A stretch of DNA of 64,000 nt from the NCBI GenBank assembly GCA_029260115.1, contig JAJDDW010000016.1:124001-188000 (forward strand), in the 5' to 3' direction. A program made the translations under genes and the position numbers. The notes under the pieces were generated by a model, which worked only from the letters and a program-made list of their open reading frames with translations, was not told the origin of the DNA and did no database searches. Position 1 is the first letter of the stretch; each line of letters opens with the position of its first letter. The stretch is from Phycisphaerae bacterium (lineage in GTDB: Bacteria > Planctomycetota > Phycisphaerae > UBA1845). This document shows, one piece after another, positions 16,062 through 25,820 of this stretch.

Positions 16062-19034
16062 ATGCGCTCTAATTTAACAGCTAACCAGATACGGCAGGAA
16101 TTTCTCGACTTTTTTCGCGGCAAAGCACACGAGATTGTCGAGTCGTCTCCGGTAGTTCCTCACGATGACCCGACCCTGCTATTTACAAATGCGGGGATGA
16201 ATCAGTTTAAGGACGTGTTCTTGGCTACAGGGACGCGAGACTATAAGCGGGCGGCTGATACGCAAAAGTGCATCCGGGCTGGGGGTAAGCACAACGACCT
16301 CGACGACGTTGGGCAGGATACCTATCACCACACGTTTTTCGAGATGCTGGGGAATTGGTCCTTTGGCGATTATTTCAAGAAGGAAGCCATCGCGTGGGCG
16401 TGGGAATTGTTGACCGAGGTTTGGGGGATCGATAAGACCCGGCTTCATGTGACATATTTTGAAGGGGACGCAGCCGAGGGGCTTGAGCCTGATACGGAGG
16501 CGGCTGAGTTGTGGAAAAGCGAGACGGACATCGACCCGACGCATATTCACACCGGCAATAAAAAAGACAATTTTTGGGAAATGGGTGAGACCGGGCCATG
16601 CGGGCCTTGTAGCGAGATTCATGTTGATATTACGCCTGACAAGAGCGGGGCCTCGCTAGTTAATGCGGGAGATGCGCGGGTGATTGAAATTTGGAATCTC
16701 GTGTTCATCCAATTCAACCGGGCGACGGATGGGAAGTTGTCTCCGCTGCCTGCCAAGCATGTTGATACGGGCATGGGCTTCGAGCGACTCTGTGCGCTGA
16801 TGCAAAGTAAGTCGAGCAATTATGATACGGATGTGTTTACGCCGATTTTTGATGCGATTCAAAAACGAACGGGCGCGCCAGCGTATACAGGCCTGCTTCC
16901 AAATGAGCCGCAGGCTTCAGCCAGCGCGGACGCGGGAATTAAAAAAGATAAGCAAAATCAACTTATGGTGGACGTGACCTATCGAGTCATGGCTGACCAT
17001 GTTCGTTGCCTCACGTTTGCGATTACTGATGGCGCGATGCCGAGTAACGAAGGGCGGGGCTATGTGCTGCGGCGCATCCTCCGCCGGGCGGTACGCTATG
17101 GCCGACAATATCTCAATATGCACGAACCGTTTCTCTGTGATCTTGTGGAGCCATTGGTTGCCCATATGGGAGATGTTTTCCCGGAATTGCGCAATGGCCC
17201 GGATGTAGATCGACCGCGAGATAACATGGCTTATATTTCGGAAATACTTCGCGATGAGGAAGAGTCGTTTGGTAAGACGCTGGATCGTGGCATAAAACTT
17301 TTCAACGAAGCTGCGGAGTACTCCCGTAAACATCATCATGGCCGAGTGAGTGGTGATGATGCGTTCAAATTGCACGATACCTATGGCTTTCCGATCGACC
17401 TAACGGAACTCATGGCCGAGGAACAAGGGCTTACGGTTGACATTGGTGAGTATGAAAGATTGATGGAAGCGGCGCGGGAGAAGGCGCGGAACAAGCCCGC
17501 AGTAAGTTTGATTTATGGTACCTCGACAATGACATTAACAGTAACAGGTACGGCGGAAGCATTAGGTCCAGATTCGTATGGCAACATCGGTTTTGTTGGT
17601 TACGACAATTTAGAGTTGCAATCCGAAATATTCAAGATCATTACTGACTCAGGATCGAAAGAAAATATAAAGAATGAAGAATCTGGCGCTCTAGTTCTGA
17701 TGGCTACTCCTTTGTACGCTGAGAAGGGCGGACAGGTTAGCGACCAAGGAATCATCGAGTGCGAAACAGGTGTCTTTCAGGTTGAAGCGGTAACTCAAGA
17801 GGGCTATTATTTTATTCATCATGGTAAATGTATTTCGGGAGAACTGCATCAACATGCCAAACCAGATTTTATACAGGGTGTTAAGGTTATTGTTGATCGC
17901 AATCGCCGCATTCCCATCACTCAAAACCACACCAGCACCCATATTTTGAACTGGGCGTTGCGGGAGGTATTGGGAGATCATATCCAGCAGAAGGGGTCGT
18001 TAGTTGATCCGGAGAAGACGCGGTTTGATTTTTCTCATAATAAGCCAATAAGTGACGATGAGTTGGCACGAATTGAAGAATTGTGCAACGAGCAGATCAA
18101 GGCTGACCATCGCGTTTATACAAAAGAAGTAGGCCAAGAGGCAGCTCGGAAGATAAATACGCTACGGGCAGTATTTGGTGAGAAGTATCCCGATAATGTA
18201 CGCGTGGTTTCTGTCGGGGCGGACATTGACGAGATGCTGGATAACCCGGCAGATCCTAAGTGGATGAAGTATTCCGTGGAGTTCTGCGGCGGGACGCATC
18301 TCAAGACCAGTAGCGAAGCGAAGCGGTTGGTGCTTACAGCTGAGGAGGGTGTCGCTAAGGGCATTCGCCGATTGGTGGGCGTGACGGGCGAGGCCGCGGA
18401 CCAAGCTGTCGCCACGGGAGAAGCGTTCGTGTCGGAAGTTGATTTGTTACTGAGCCGCGGGCTTCAGCCCGCGCTGACTAGCGAAAGCAAATCAAACCCC
18501 GAGCCTATCTCTGTGTGTATTGCCGATATCCAAAACCGGATCAACGCCTCGGTCATCCCCCTGTCCGTGCGCCGGGTGTTGCATGACAAGCTGGCATCGT
18601 TACAAAAAATCGCTAAGAAACAGGACAAAGAAGCCGACACTGCTTCGGCGGGGGAGGTTCAAGACAAAGTCGCAGCACTACTTGTCGAGGCTACGGTTGT
18701 TGGTGATGTGAAAGTTATTGTTGGCGAAGTCCCCTCAGCCAAGAGCGATGCGCTGCGCGGTGCGATCGATTGGATTCGTAACAAGACGGATGCTTCAGCG
18801 GTACTGTTAGTTTCGGTAGATGACGACAAGGTGACACTACTGGCTGGTATGAGTAGGGATGTCGTCGGGAAAGGCGTAAAGGCCGGCGATCTGATAAAAG
18901 AGATTGCGCCGCTGGTAGGCGGTCGAGGCGGCGGTAGGCCAGACATGGCGCAGGGCGGCGGTAGTGACCCCGCCGGTGTGCCTAAGGCTATAGATCACGC
19001 GAAGCAGTGGATTACGAGTAAGCTGAGCGCATAA
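16062..19034 (+). CDS. alaS: Alanyl-tRNA synthetase
   Basis: 990 residues, longer than the usual 870-880. The N-terminal class II catalytic core begins with NQIRQEFLDFFRGKAHEIV and includes TNAGMNQFKDVFLG-like and GGKHNDLDDVG. The editing domain has HTSTH at residues 623-627 and CGGTH at 742-746, the zinc-type editing ligands. The C-terminal DHHA1/C-Ala domain ends in GGRGGGRPDMAQGGG. It charges tRNA-Ala and deacylates Ser/Gly-tRNA-Ala. The extra length includes the linker (about 785-830) with the in-frame palindrome described separately. Weak ribosome binding site (aacagg). Confidence 0.97.
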   Translation: MRSNLTANQIRQEFLDFFRGKAHEIVESSPVVPHDDPTLLFTNAGMNQFKDVFLATGTRDYKRAADTQKCIRAGGKHNDLDDVGQDTYHHTFFEMLGNWSFGDYFKKEAIAWAWELLTEVWGIDKTRLHVTYFEGDAAEGLEPDTEAAELWKSETDIDPTHIHTGNKKDNFWEMGETGPCGPCSEIHVDITPDKSGASLVNAGDARVIEIWNLVFIQFNRATDGKLSPLPAKHVDTGMGFERLCALMQSKSSNYDTDVFTPIFDAIQKRTGAPAYTGLLPNEPQASASADAGIKKDKQNQLMVDVTYRVMADHVRCLTFAITDGAMPSNEGRGYVLRRILRRAVRYGRQYLNMHEPFLCDLVEPLVAHMGDVFPELRNGPDVDRPRDNMAYISEILRDEEESFGKTLDRGIKLFNEAAEYSRKHHHGRVSGDDAFKLHDTYGFPIDLTELMAEEQGLTVDIGEYERLMEAAREKARNKPAVSLIYGTSTMTLTVTGTAEALGPDSYGNIGFVGYDNLELQSEIFKIITDSGSKENIKNEESGALVLMATPLYAEKGGQVSDQGIIECETGVFQVEAVTQEGYYFIHHGKCISGELHQHAKPDFIQGVKVIVDRNRRIPITQNHTSTHILNWALREVLGDHIQQKGSLVDPEKTRFDFSHNKPISDDELARIEELCNEQIKADHRVYTKEVGQEAARKINTLRAVFGEKYPDNVRVVSVGADIDEMLDNPADPKWMKYSVEFCGGTHLKTSSEAKRLVLTAEEGVAKGIRRLVGVTGEAADQAVATGEAFVSEVDLLLSRGLQPALTSESKSNPEPISVCIADIQNRINASVIPLSVRRVLHDKLASLQKIAKKQDKEADTASAGEVQDKVAALLVEATVVGDVKVIVGEVPSAKSDALRGAIDWIRNKTDASAVLLVSVDDDKVTLLAGMSRDVVGKGVKAGDLIKEIAPLVGGRGGGRPDMAQGGGSDPAGVPKAIDHAKQWITSKLSA
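18452..18477. repeat. GC-rich palindrome inside alaS coding sequence
   Basis: gagccgcgggcttcagcccgcgctg forms two near-complementary arms (agccgcgggct / agcccgcgct). It is translated in frame as SRGLQPAL (residues 798-805) in the linker between the editing and C-Ala domains. The same kind of 'gcgggcttcagcccgc' repeat is common between genes in some bacteria, so it looks like a repeat tolerated inside a gene. Confidence 0.65.
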
Positions 19035-19244
19035 GGCACAATTCTGTGGCTTTATGTAAGTTGTAAGTCCGCGGTTCGTTCGTGGAATATGCTGTTTTAG
19101 ACGGCCAATGCAGCCTTCTTACCCCTAATATTTCATTTAGTAAAAAAAATTATCCGCAGGTCGAAAAAAACGTCTTGGGCGGCGTTTAGGTAGATGAGGT
19201 GACTGGTTTTTTGTTGCATACTACCTTAACCAAGGAGAAAATAG

Positions 19245-20177
19245 ATGATTAGAGGACGCATGCATTTGGTGATCGGGACAATGACGGCGCTGACCTTGAT
19301 GGCTGGCCAAGTCGATGGGGCGTGGGCACAGACTTCAGGCACTGATGCGGGGTACGAACATCAGGATTCTCGGCTTGATGTGAGCTTTTCTGGTGGGAAA
19401 CTCATCGACTACGTTGAATCCATTCGTCGCTCTCGGCCTAAAGGGGCGGCTAACATTGTCGTAATGCCTAATGCAAAAGAATTGCAAGTGCCGCCAATCA
19501 CACTGGTTGCCGTGACGGTGGAAGCCGCAGTACGGTTGCTAGAGGGGGCGTATACATTGCCCAATGGAGCTTTCTCAGAAGTTGACGTAGAAACATATGA
19601 GATTGCTGGCACAACTGATATGGTGTTCAAAGTCACGGCGCAATATGAGACCCTCGAAATTCGTTCGTCGGTCTGGAGTCTAGATAGCGTGCTCACTGAT
19701 GGACATTCAGAAGCGGAGCTGTTGGGAGCGGTGGATGTAGTACTCTCTTTGTTTTCAAACAAGGCTGAAATAAAGTTTCACCCACCAACCCGGCTACTGA
19801 TCGCACGAGGTACGGACGAACAGTTGGACTTGGTTCGAGAAGTGATTGAGCAACTAATTAGCAGCGCGGAACAAAAGCGGGATCGAATTCGTGTATTAAG
19901 ATTAAATATTGAAAATTTGATGGATCAACAGCAAGAACGTCAGTCAGCGATGATTGATGAAGATGCTTCGTTGGTAGAAGAAAAGCATACCCTAGATATG
20001 ATACTTCAGCAGAATTCACGGGGAGAACTAGCAGAGGTGGAAGTCATTGAAGCCCGCGGAGAGCTTAAACGCGCTCAGGCTCAGTACGTTAGAGTGAAAG
20101 GTCATTTGAATCGGATCAAAGAACATTTGAAAAAAGCGCAGGATGCGCTAACTGAGCTTACAGGGCCAAGCTTATGA
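19245..20177 (+). CDS. Secreted protein with secretin-like N-domain and coiled coil
   Basis: 310 residues behind an AGGAG site. The signal peptide ends near AWAQ (residue 29). The middle has two small alpha/beta units. The clearer one, FHPPTRLLIARGTDEQLDLV (about 180-199), resembles the N/STN-type domains of secretins and TonB-dependent regulators. From about 205 to 305 it is a long charged coiled coil (EQKRDRIRVLRLNIENLMDQ and onwards). No transmembrane barrel follows, so it is not a secretin. Its stop overlaps the sigma-factor start (ATGA), so the two are translationally coupled. Confidence 0.6.
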   Translation: MIRGRMHLVIGTMTALTLMAGQVDGAWAQTSGTDAGYEHQDSRLDVSFSGGKLIDYVESIRRSRPKGAANIVVMPNAKELQVPPITLVAVTVEAAVRLLEGAYTLPNGAFSEVDVETYEIAGTTDMVFKVTAQYETLEIRSSVWSLDSVLTDGHSEAELLGAVDVVLSLFSNKAEIKFHPPTRLLIARGTDEQLDLVREVIEQLISSAEQKRDRIRVLRLNIENLMDQQQERQSAMIDEDASLVEEKHTLDMILQQNSRGELAEVEVIEARGELKRAQAQYVRVKGHLNRIKEHLKKAQDALTELTGPSL

Positions 20178-20776
20178 CAGTTGTCGACGTCGCGCATGAA
20201 TGTGTGGCGATCGCTAATGAAAGCAATCAGAACGTGGATCATATTCACAGACTGACAACGGCTATCGCTTCAGGTGATCCTGAAGCGTTTGCCCTTTTAT
20301 ATAAGGCCAAGTTCGACTTTGTGTTGCGCATCGTGCGTAGGACGACTCGTTTTGATGAGCAGACATCGCTGGACATGGTGCAGGATGCGATGTTGCGTGT
20401 GGTGCGGCATATGAAGCCGATTAAAGATGAGAAGGCGCTCGATGGTTGGTTGGCTCGTATTGCGAAACACGTGGCCTTGGATTATCTGAAGCGCGATCGC
20501 CGTCGTCGCATGAGAGAACTTGCCTCGATGAACGGTCGTAGTCAGGTGACGGAAGAGAGAATAGAAGCGTTGAACGAAAAAGCCGCGTGGCTACGACGTG
20601 AACTTTCGGGCTTGGATCGTGTTAGTGCTGGTGTTATAGAAATGCGCTATTACGCAGACCTGACATTGAAAGCGATTGGTGAGCGACTCGGTCTGTCATC
20701 TGGGGCTGTTCACTCCCGGCTGCGCAGATCGATTAAGACGTTGCGCGAGCGAATGAAAGAGAACGATCATGAATAA
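20174..20776 (+). CDS. ECF-type RNA polymerase sigma factor
   Basis: 200 residues. Region 2 (DPEAFALLYKAKFDFVLRIVRR, then DMVQDAMLRVVRHM and DGWLARIAKHVALDYLKRDRRR, described by segments) binds core and the -10 element. Region 4 (LKAIGERLGLSSGAVHSRLRR) is the -35-binding helix-turn-helix. There is no region 1 or 3, so this is the minimal ECF form. Coupled upstream to a secreted coiled-coil protein and downstream to a single-pass membrane protein that may hold or release it. Confidence 0.9.
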   Translation: MTVVDVAHECVAIANESNQNVDHIHRLTTAIASGDPEAFALLYKAKFDFVLRIVRRTTRFDEQTSLDMVQDAMLRVVRHMKPIKDEKALDGWLARIAKHVALDYLKRDRRRRMRELASMNGRSQVTEERIEALNEKAAWLRRELSGLDRVSAGVIEMRYYADLTLKAIGERLGLSSGAVHSRLRRSIKTLRERMKENDHE

Positions 20777-21254
20777 ATTAGGTAATAACCAGGAATTTGG
20801 GCGCGGAGGCCCTGATGCGGCTGACGACTCGATGCTATCTGACGCGGGGCGTTCGAGGCGCGATGAGATGCTTGTAGAATTGCAAGGCGTCGTTGTAGGA
20901 GAAGGGCGTCGGCGTCGCGCGGTGCGTAGTTGCTCATTGGCTGTGATGATGATTCTAGTCGGCGTAACGATAGTGGGCAGGTGGCCTGTGGCTCAATCGC
21001 CGGTTGCTATTACGATGAACAATAAGATCGAACAGAAAGAATCAATCTCGCACATTCAGATCGTACGATCGCGTCCCGAAGCGGTGGCTGCGATGATCGC
21101 GCTTCCGACGGTAGACCTATCCACTTACTACGTTGATGACCGCGAGTTGGTGAATACGCTATCATCAATTGGACGTCCCAGCGGCCTTATTCGTAAGGGC
21201 GGCGATGTTCGCCTAGCGGCTGCAGTGATTGATCCTATACTGCAACCGCATTGA
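20769..21254 (+). CDS. Single-pass membrane protein, candidate anti-sigma partner
   Basis: 161 residues, start overlapping the sigma gene by 8 bp. Cytoplasmic N-terminus of about 60 residues, one membrane helix (SLAVMMILVGVTIVGRWPV, about 59-77), and a periplasmic remainder. The topology fits an anti-sigma factor. The canonical zinc HxxxCxxC anti-sigma motif is absent, so the role is inferred only from gene order. The periplasmic part has no recognised domain. Confidence 0.5.
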   Translation: MNKLGNNQEFGRGGPDAADDSMLSDAGRSRRDEMLVELQGVVVGEGRRRRAVRSCSLAVMMILVGVTIVGRWPVAQSPVAITMNNKIEQKESISHIQIVRSRPEAVAAMIALPTVDLSTYYVDDRELVNTLSSIGRPSGLIRKGGDVRLAAAVIDPILQPH

Positions 21255-21616
21255 GTTTTACCTAGCCGCGTGCGATGTTATGGGCGCCTAAAGAAAATAG
21301 CGCGAACTGCGCCTCGCGATCATCTGAGTGATTGATGTTGGCTGCGTTGCTACTGCGATCGCTCTCATACTACTTCTTCGTCAGCGTTCGTCCTATTAAT
21401 TTACGAATTTAATGCACTACCGTTGCAGCTTCTTTGTCGTAGTTACATAGGGCGACTTCTGTATGGCCTACGTCTGGACAACCCAAAATTTCACGCTGAT
21501 TCCCGGCGCTCCGCGAAGTCCATATCCGACTCGACAAGATGCAGGAATTTATCAATCGGGCAGATTCGATCGACGGCAAGCACGAAATGGTCGTAACTAT
21601 TTGCGTGGCACCGATC
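21255..21616. other. Intergenic region without recognised gene
   Basis: Roughly 360 bp after the ECF operon. A 54-codon plus-strand frame (21463-21627) and a minus-strand frame overlap here, neither with a ribosome binding site or family resemblance. The stretch ends in the large inverted repeat at 21617. Confidence 0.4.
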
Positions 21617-21698
21617 AAAAAAAATAGCTGCTATATACGGAAACGAGAACGCGATGATTTCTCAACGGCCTGGCGTTTCCGCATATAACAGCTTTTTT
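21617..21698. terminator. Large bidirectional terminator-like inverted repeat
   Basis: aaaatagctgctatatacgg at the left mirrors the right part, where gtttccgcatataacagct is followed by a T-run. About 20 pairs form, with an A-run on the left and a T-run on the right, so transcripts from either side would end in a hairpin plus U-tract. It separates the ECF operon from the convergent peroxidase gene. Confidence 0.75.
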
Positions 21699-21716
21699 AC
21701 AAATCCCTGTTAAGAC

Positions 21717-23066
21717 TTAGTCCGCCAATGGCAAGCCCGATGGCACGCTTTGCGGTATGTCGTTTATCGACAGCGTCGCAATGCTTGGCGACGTTAATGC
21801 CTGTAAGAATGACACGATGTCCGCTACCTGACTATCGCTAAGATCGATGGCTGCCGTGTCTACCGGGTCAGCCGCTGCGATAATGTCGGCCGTTTTATTT
21901 CCTCGGTATACCGCGGCGAATTCATCCGGCAGTTGGCTCGCATCATAGTTCGTAGCCGATGTCTGCGGGTCGAGTTCATGCCTAACGGCTGCTTCGAGCG
22001 TGGTGAAAGCGCCGTCATGCATCCACGGGCCGGTGGCTGCGACGTTACGCAGTGGCGGTGTGCGGAATTTATATCGATCGCCGTCGTCGCTGGTCACGTT
22101 CGCTCGTCCATAATCGCCAAGTCCGTCATCGTCATTACCCTTGCCCGGGCCAAGTTGTGGTACGACGCGGTTATGAAACAATTCATCAGTTAATAACGAA
22201 CCGCTATGACACGATGAGCAATTTGCCGATCCATAAAAAAGAATTGCGCCGCGTTTAGCCGAGTCAGACATAGCCGAGGTGTCGCCGTTTAGATAATTGT
22301 CAAACGGGCTGTCATCCAACGTCCAGTGTTCAATTTCAAACGCTGCAATCGCATTGGCCGCATGCCCGAAGTTTAGATCGTCAGCTAAGACGTCCGGATA
22401 AGCCGCTGCGAACAAGCTCACGTATTCATCATTGGCTAGTAGGCGGGCCATGAGGCCTGCCCAGACTGAAACGAGGTCATCGACTGCGATATTCGCTAGC
22501 TCGTTGTCACCAGCCGTGCCCCGCATTTCATCACCAGAGGTGACTGGAAACATAGCTTGAACAGCCAATGCACCATCAAGCCCCTCGGGTAGTCGGTCGC
22601 CGGCCGGTGAAGTAAATGTCCCGTCGCCGTTGTCAGCTACGCGGGCATCCCAGAACATCGTGGTGAAATTGCCTCGATTGAATATCTCTGGTGAGTTTCG
22701 TGGAATCAACACTGGGCTACCATCATCACCCACCAGCGCAGATCGTGATAATCCCAGCCCCTCGCCGCCTTGACCCTTCGCCAAAGGCAGTCCATCGCCG
22801 GTGAAAGCCGTTGGCGTGTGACAGGTGGAACAGGAAATGTTGCGATTACCGCTGAGAAGCTTGTCGAAAAATAACGACTTGCCCAGGGCGACCTTCGCCG
22901 GGTCCGTGCTAGGTTTTTGTAGTGCTGTTAGACCAGCCACTGCTGGTAATGAGCTGAAATCAGTGTCCAACGAGTCTACCGAGCCGTTTGGCGGTACGAC
23001 GATGCCTGGACATCCAGTTATGGACACGCACAGTAAGCCAATGATCATTGTTTGTAGTTTCGACAT
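21717..23066 (-). CDS. Di-haem cytochrome c peroxidase (MauG/CcpA family) lipoprotein
   Basis: 449 residues. Lipobox ITGC at Cys19. The two haem-c motifs are CSTCH (79-83) and CSSCH (about 283-287). Family blocks include LGKSLFFDKLLSGNRNISC, FWDARV, and KFRTPPLRNVAATGPWMHDG. The C-terminal VPSGLPLAD is frequent in secreted members. Such proteins reduce hydrogen peroxide with electrons from small cytochromes, or act as MauG-like oxidases, in the periplasm. It needs the cytochrome c maturation system, which is not in this window. Confidence 0.9.
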   Translation of the reverse strand: MSKLQTMIIGLLCVSITGCPGIVVPPNGSVDSLDTDFSSLPAVAGLTALQKPSTDPAKVALGKSLFFDKLLSGNRNISCSTCHTPTAFTGDGLPLAKGQGGEGLGLSRSALVGDDGSPVLIPRNSPEIFNRGNFTTMFWDARVADNGDGTFTSPAGDRLPEGLDGALAVQAMFPVTSGDEMRGTAGDNELANIAVDDLVSVWAGLMARLLANDEYVSLFAAAYPDVLADDLNFGHAANAIAAFEIEHWTLDDSPFDNYLNGDTSAMSDSAKRGAILFYGSANCSSCHSGSLLTDELFHNRVVPQLGPGKGNDDDGLGDYGRANVTSDDGDRYKFRTPPLRNVAATGPWMHDGAFTTLEAAVRHELDPQTSATNYDASQLPDEFAAVYRGNKTADIIAAADPVDTAAIDLSDSQVADIVSFLQALTSPSIATLSINDIPQSVPSGLPLAD

Positions 23067-23281
23067 CGTAGGTCTCCCATAACCGTGAATTCGCTGAGGT
23101 TGCGATGGCCAAGTGATTGCACGAGCTTATGCGAATGCAACTCAAGTGGAATAGCGTATCCTCTCTCATGTTGTCCGACAAGGCTCTGACGCAGAACCTA
23201 GCGTTAGCTGATATTATCGACAAGAAAAGACGATCACAAGATAGCAAATTGACGGATAAATAAGCGTTCTTTTGGGACGTG

Positions 23282-23899
23282 CTATTTACGCTCGTACCGT
23301 TGTTTCCATGTGGGCATTTTTTCTATCGTAACATCAGCCCATAGGCCTACACCACTACGGCGAGCGCGTTGTTCCACATCTCTAAACTTGTTGAAATAAT
23401 GATGCTTGAATCGCAGGTCTGCATAAGCGAAGCCTTGATTAATGAGCATTTCATTGAACATTTCGCCCCCGCGCTCAAGAAAAACATAAGCAAGCAATCG
23501 TCCATATTTACCGCGTGTATCCGTTGGCGATAGGACAACGTAAACTTCACGATCTGCCAACGTGTTCTTGGTGAAGGTTGAAGCTTGTTCGCCGAAGTGC
23601 ATGCCGGGCTTGTTGCCTCTAGCTACCTCCGGCGTATCCACCCCCCACAGACGAATGCGTGTCGTGTCTTTGTCGCCATCCGGTGCGTCGATGTCCAGGG
23701 TGTCGCCGTCCACGACGCGCGTCACGCGAAACGCTTTGTTGTGATAGTGATCCCTGTCGCTGCCAGAAGGGGCAACCACAACAACTCGATTGCACACCAA
23801 AGTTAGAACGGAAGAAAGAAGAATCACGCACACGACAAAGTGCCGACGCCAGAATGGTGGCAGTTCAATAGAGGACGGCAGTTTCGCATGCTTAGGCAT
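23282..23899 (-). CDS. Thermonuclease-family (SNase-like) nuclease, membrane-anchored
   Basis: 205 residues. An N-terminal hydrophobic segment (about 20-42) may be an anchor or uncleaved signal. The SNase OB-fold follows: RVVDGDTLDI, RLWGVDTPEV with the catalytic Arg and Asp, GKYGRLLAYVFL, and NEMLINQGFAY. Staphylococcal-type nucleases cut DNA and RNA with calcium. The start is 2 bp after the lysC stop, so it is probably cotranscribed with aspartate kinase, a functionally odd pairing. Confidence 0.88.
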   Translation of the reverse strand: MPKHAKLPSSIELPPFWRRHFVVCVILLSSVLTLVCNRVVVVAPSGSDRDHYHNKAFRVTRVVDGDTLDIDAPDGDKDTTRIRLWGVDTPEVARGNKPGMHFGEQASTFTKNTLADREVYVVLSPTDTRGKYGRLLAYVFLERGGEMFNEMLINQGFAYADLRFKHHYFNKFRDVEQRARRSGVGLWADVTIEKMPTWKQRYERK

Positions 23900-23901
23900 G
23901 A

Positions 23902-25155
23902 TTATGGTATTTCGTTGATTTGATTGGATCGCGGTTCGATTTTATCCAGGCCAAAAGCATCGTGAATGCTACGCAGGGCGCGAGCGCCGTCCACATTACT
24001 GACAATACAGCTAATCACGATTTCGCTTGTAGAAATGTTTTTGATATTAATCTCCGCTTTAGCCAAGGCGTCGAACATGGTTGATGCCGCGCCCGTGTGT
24101 GTACGCATGCCCACGCCAATCGCGCTAATTTTCGATACGCCCTTGTCGATACTAACACCATCGAAACCCATGTCGCGGGCTAATTGTTGGCACAGGTTTT
24201 GTGCGGCGGGGGCATCCGAAGCATTGGTAGAGAAGCTGATATTGGCTAACTTGCCTTCGTCGTAAATATTTTGAACAATGTCATCAACTAGAATATGATT
24301 TTGGCCTAGCACCGCAAAGATGCGCGCCGCTAGTCCGGCCTGGTTGCTCACGCCGTTGAGCGCGATGACCGCTAAGTCTTCTTTGAGCGTGACACCCTCT
24401 ACGACAATTTCTTCCATGCCTGAGGTCTCATTCATAATCATGGTTCCCTTCCCGTCAGTCATCGAGCTTCTTACGTGTATGGGGACGCCATACTTTTTCC
24501 CGAATACGATCGCTCTTGAGTGCATGACCGATGCGCCAGCGGCAGCCATCTCTAGCATGACATCATAACTAATCTGGTCGATTTTCCTGGCCTGGGGCAC
24601 GATACGCGGGTCCGCAGTATAAACGCCATCGACATCCGTATATATTTCGCACTGATCCGCATCGAGCACCGCTGCCAGTGCCGCGGCTGTTGTATCCGAA
24701 GCGCCGCGGCCTAAAGTGGTAATCTCGCCGCTGATGTCGATACCTTGAAAGCCGGCAATAATCACAATTCGATCGCAGGATAATTCTTGATCGAGCCTGT
24801 CCCGATGAATTCTCTGGATACGCGCACGCGAGTGAACACTGTCCGTATACAAACCAAGCTGGGCAGCTGTAAGGCTGATCGCCTCATGCCCAGCCGCGTG
24901 GATCGCCATGGCTGTCAGCGCAATCGACACTTGTTCGCCAGTGGTCAGCAGCATGTCCAGTTCTCGCTTCGGCGGTTCCGCGCATATCTCGCTTGATAAA
25001 GCTAGCAAATCGTCGGTCGCATTTCCCATAGCTGATACGACCAGAACCACGCGGTATCCGTCGAGCTTGGCTCGAATAGCACGGCGGGCAGCCCGATGGA
25101 TTTTCTCCGCGGTCGATAAGCTAGAACCGCCAAATTTTTGTACGACTAAACGCAT
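23902..25155 (-). CDS. lysC: Aspartate kinase
   Basis: 417 residues. The N-terminal kinase block VVQKFGGSSLS, VVSAMGNATDDLL, the TTLGRGASDTTAAALAA phosphate loop and the YTDVDGVYTADPR segment are diagnostic. Two ACT domains fill the last 150 residues, including SAIGVGMRTHTGAASTMF, giving feedback control by lysine and/or threonine. The enzyme phosphorylates aspartate in the first step to Lys, Met, Thr and diaminopimelate. Followed directly by the SNase-like gene. Confidence 0.95.
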   Translation of the reverse strand: MRLVVQKFGGSSLSTAEKIHRAARRAIRAKLDGYRVVLVVSAMGNATDDLLALSSEICAEPPKRELDMLLTTGEQVSIALTAMAIHAAGHEAISLTAAQLGLYTDSVHSRARIQRIHRDRLDQELSCDRIVIIAGFQGIDISGEITTLGRGASDTTAAALAAVLDADQCEIYTDVDGVYTADPRIVPQARKIDQISYDVMLEMAAAGASVMHSRAIVFGKKYGVPIHVRSSMTDGKGTMIMNETSGMEEIVVEGVTLKEDLAVIALNGVSNQAGLAARIFAVLGQNHILVDDIVQNIYDEGKLANISFSTNASDAPAAQNLCQQLARDMGFDGVSIDKGVSKISAIGVGMRTHTGAASTMFDALAKAEINIKNISTSEIVISCIVSNVDGARALRSIHDAFGLDKIEPRSNQINEIP

Positions 25156-25820
25156 GGTACATATAATAACACTGCGCCCGCATAATGGCGATGGTAAAAA
25201 TGATTAGGGCCGAGACGCGCTAAACTTCTGTTGATTCGCCACCACGACCTTTATTAGAATTGTTGCTAGACACAATACCGGCGGACACCAGTGGACAAGG
25301 AATTCAGGCTGATAACACATATTTGACCAGAGTCTTCCCTCGCCCTGAACTTCCTCCTTGGTTAGGCCTTCACGCTGTCCACGTGCCAAAAATTGCACAC
25401 GAAACTTCAGAATGACGTGACGGAGAGCGCGGTGAGATGGTGAATGTCAACCACGCCGCCTTGGCGGCAGCAAGTCATTAATGTAGACCTTGCAGCCTGA
25501 TCGCCCAGGGGTTCTGTCCGTGTGGCCTCCGTCAGCAAGATCACCATATGGCTTCGAGATTCGACAAATGTGACTCCTTACGGGTGATCGTAAGCGCGAC
25601 CTCTCTAATCGGTCAAAACACCACATGTTGCCCGCACCGCCCATCGATGCAGGACATAGAGTGACACCAACGTACAGCGGCGCACACAGATGGAAAATGA
25701 ATTACAACGCGTCGCTTCGTCATTTAGATTCAAATAAATGAACACAATGTTCGCGGCTACGTAACAGACCGTACGCGCCGATTGGACGGACCTGTAGACT
25801 GCTCAGTCATGAGTATAGTG
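25156..25820. other. 665-bp gene-free stretch
   Basis: Between two minus-strand genes. Frames of 60-90 codons are present, but none has a family resemblance or a ribosome binding site. ccgccttggcgg (25456-25467) is a palindrome. tggcacgtggacagcg, read on the minus strand at about 25374-25389, has GG and GC ten bases apart, as in sigma-54 promoters, but the -12 side is poor. Could be old gene debris. Confidence 0.35.
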
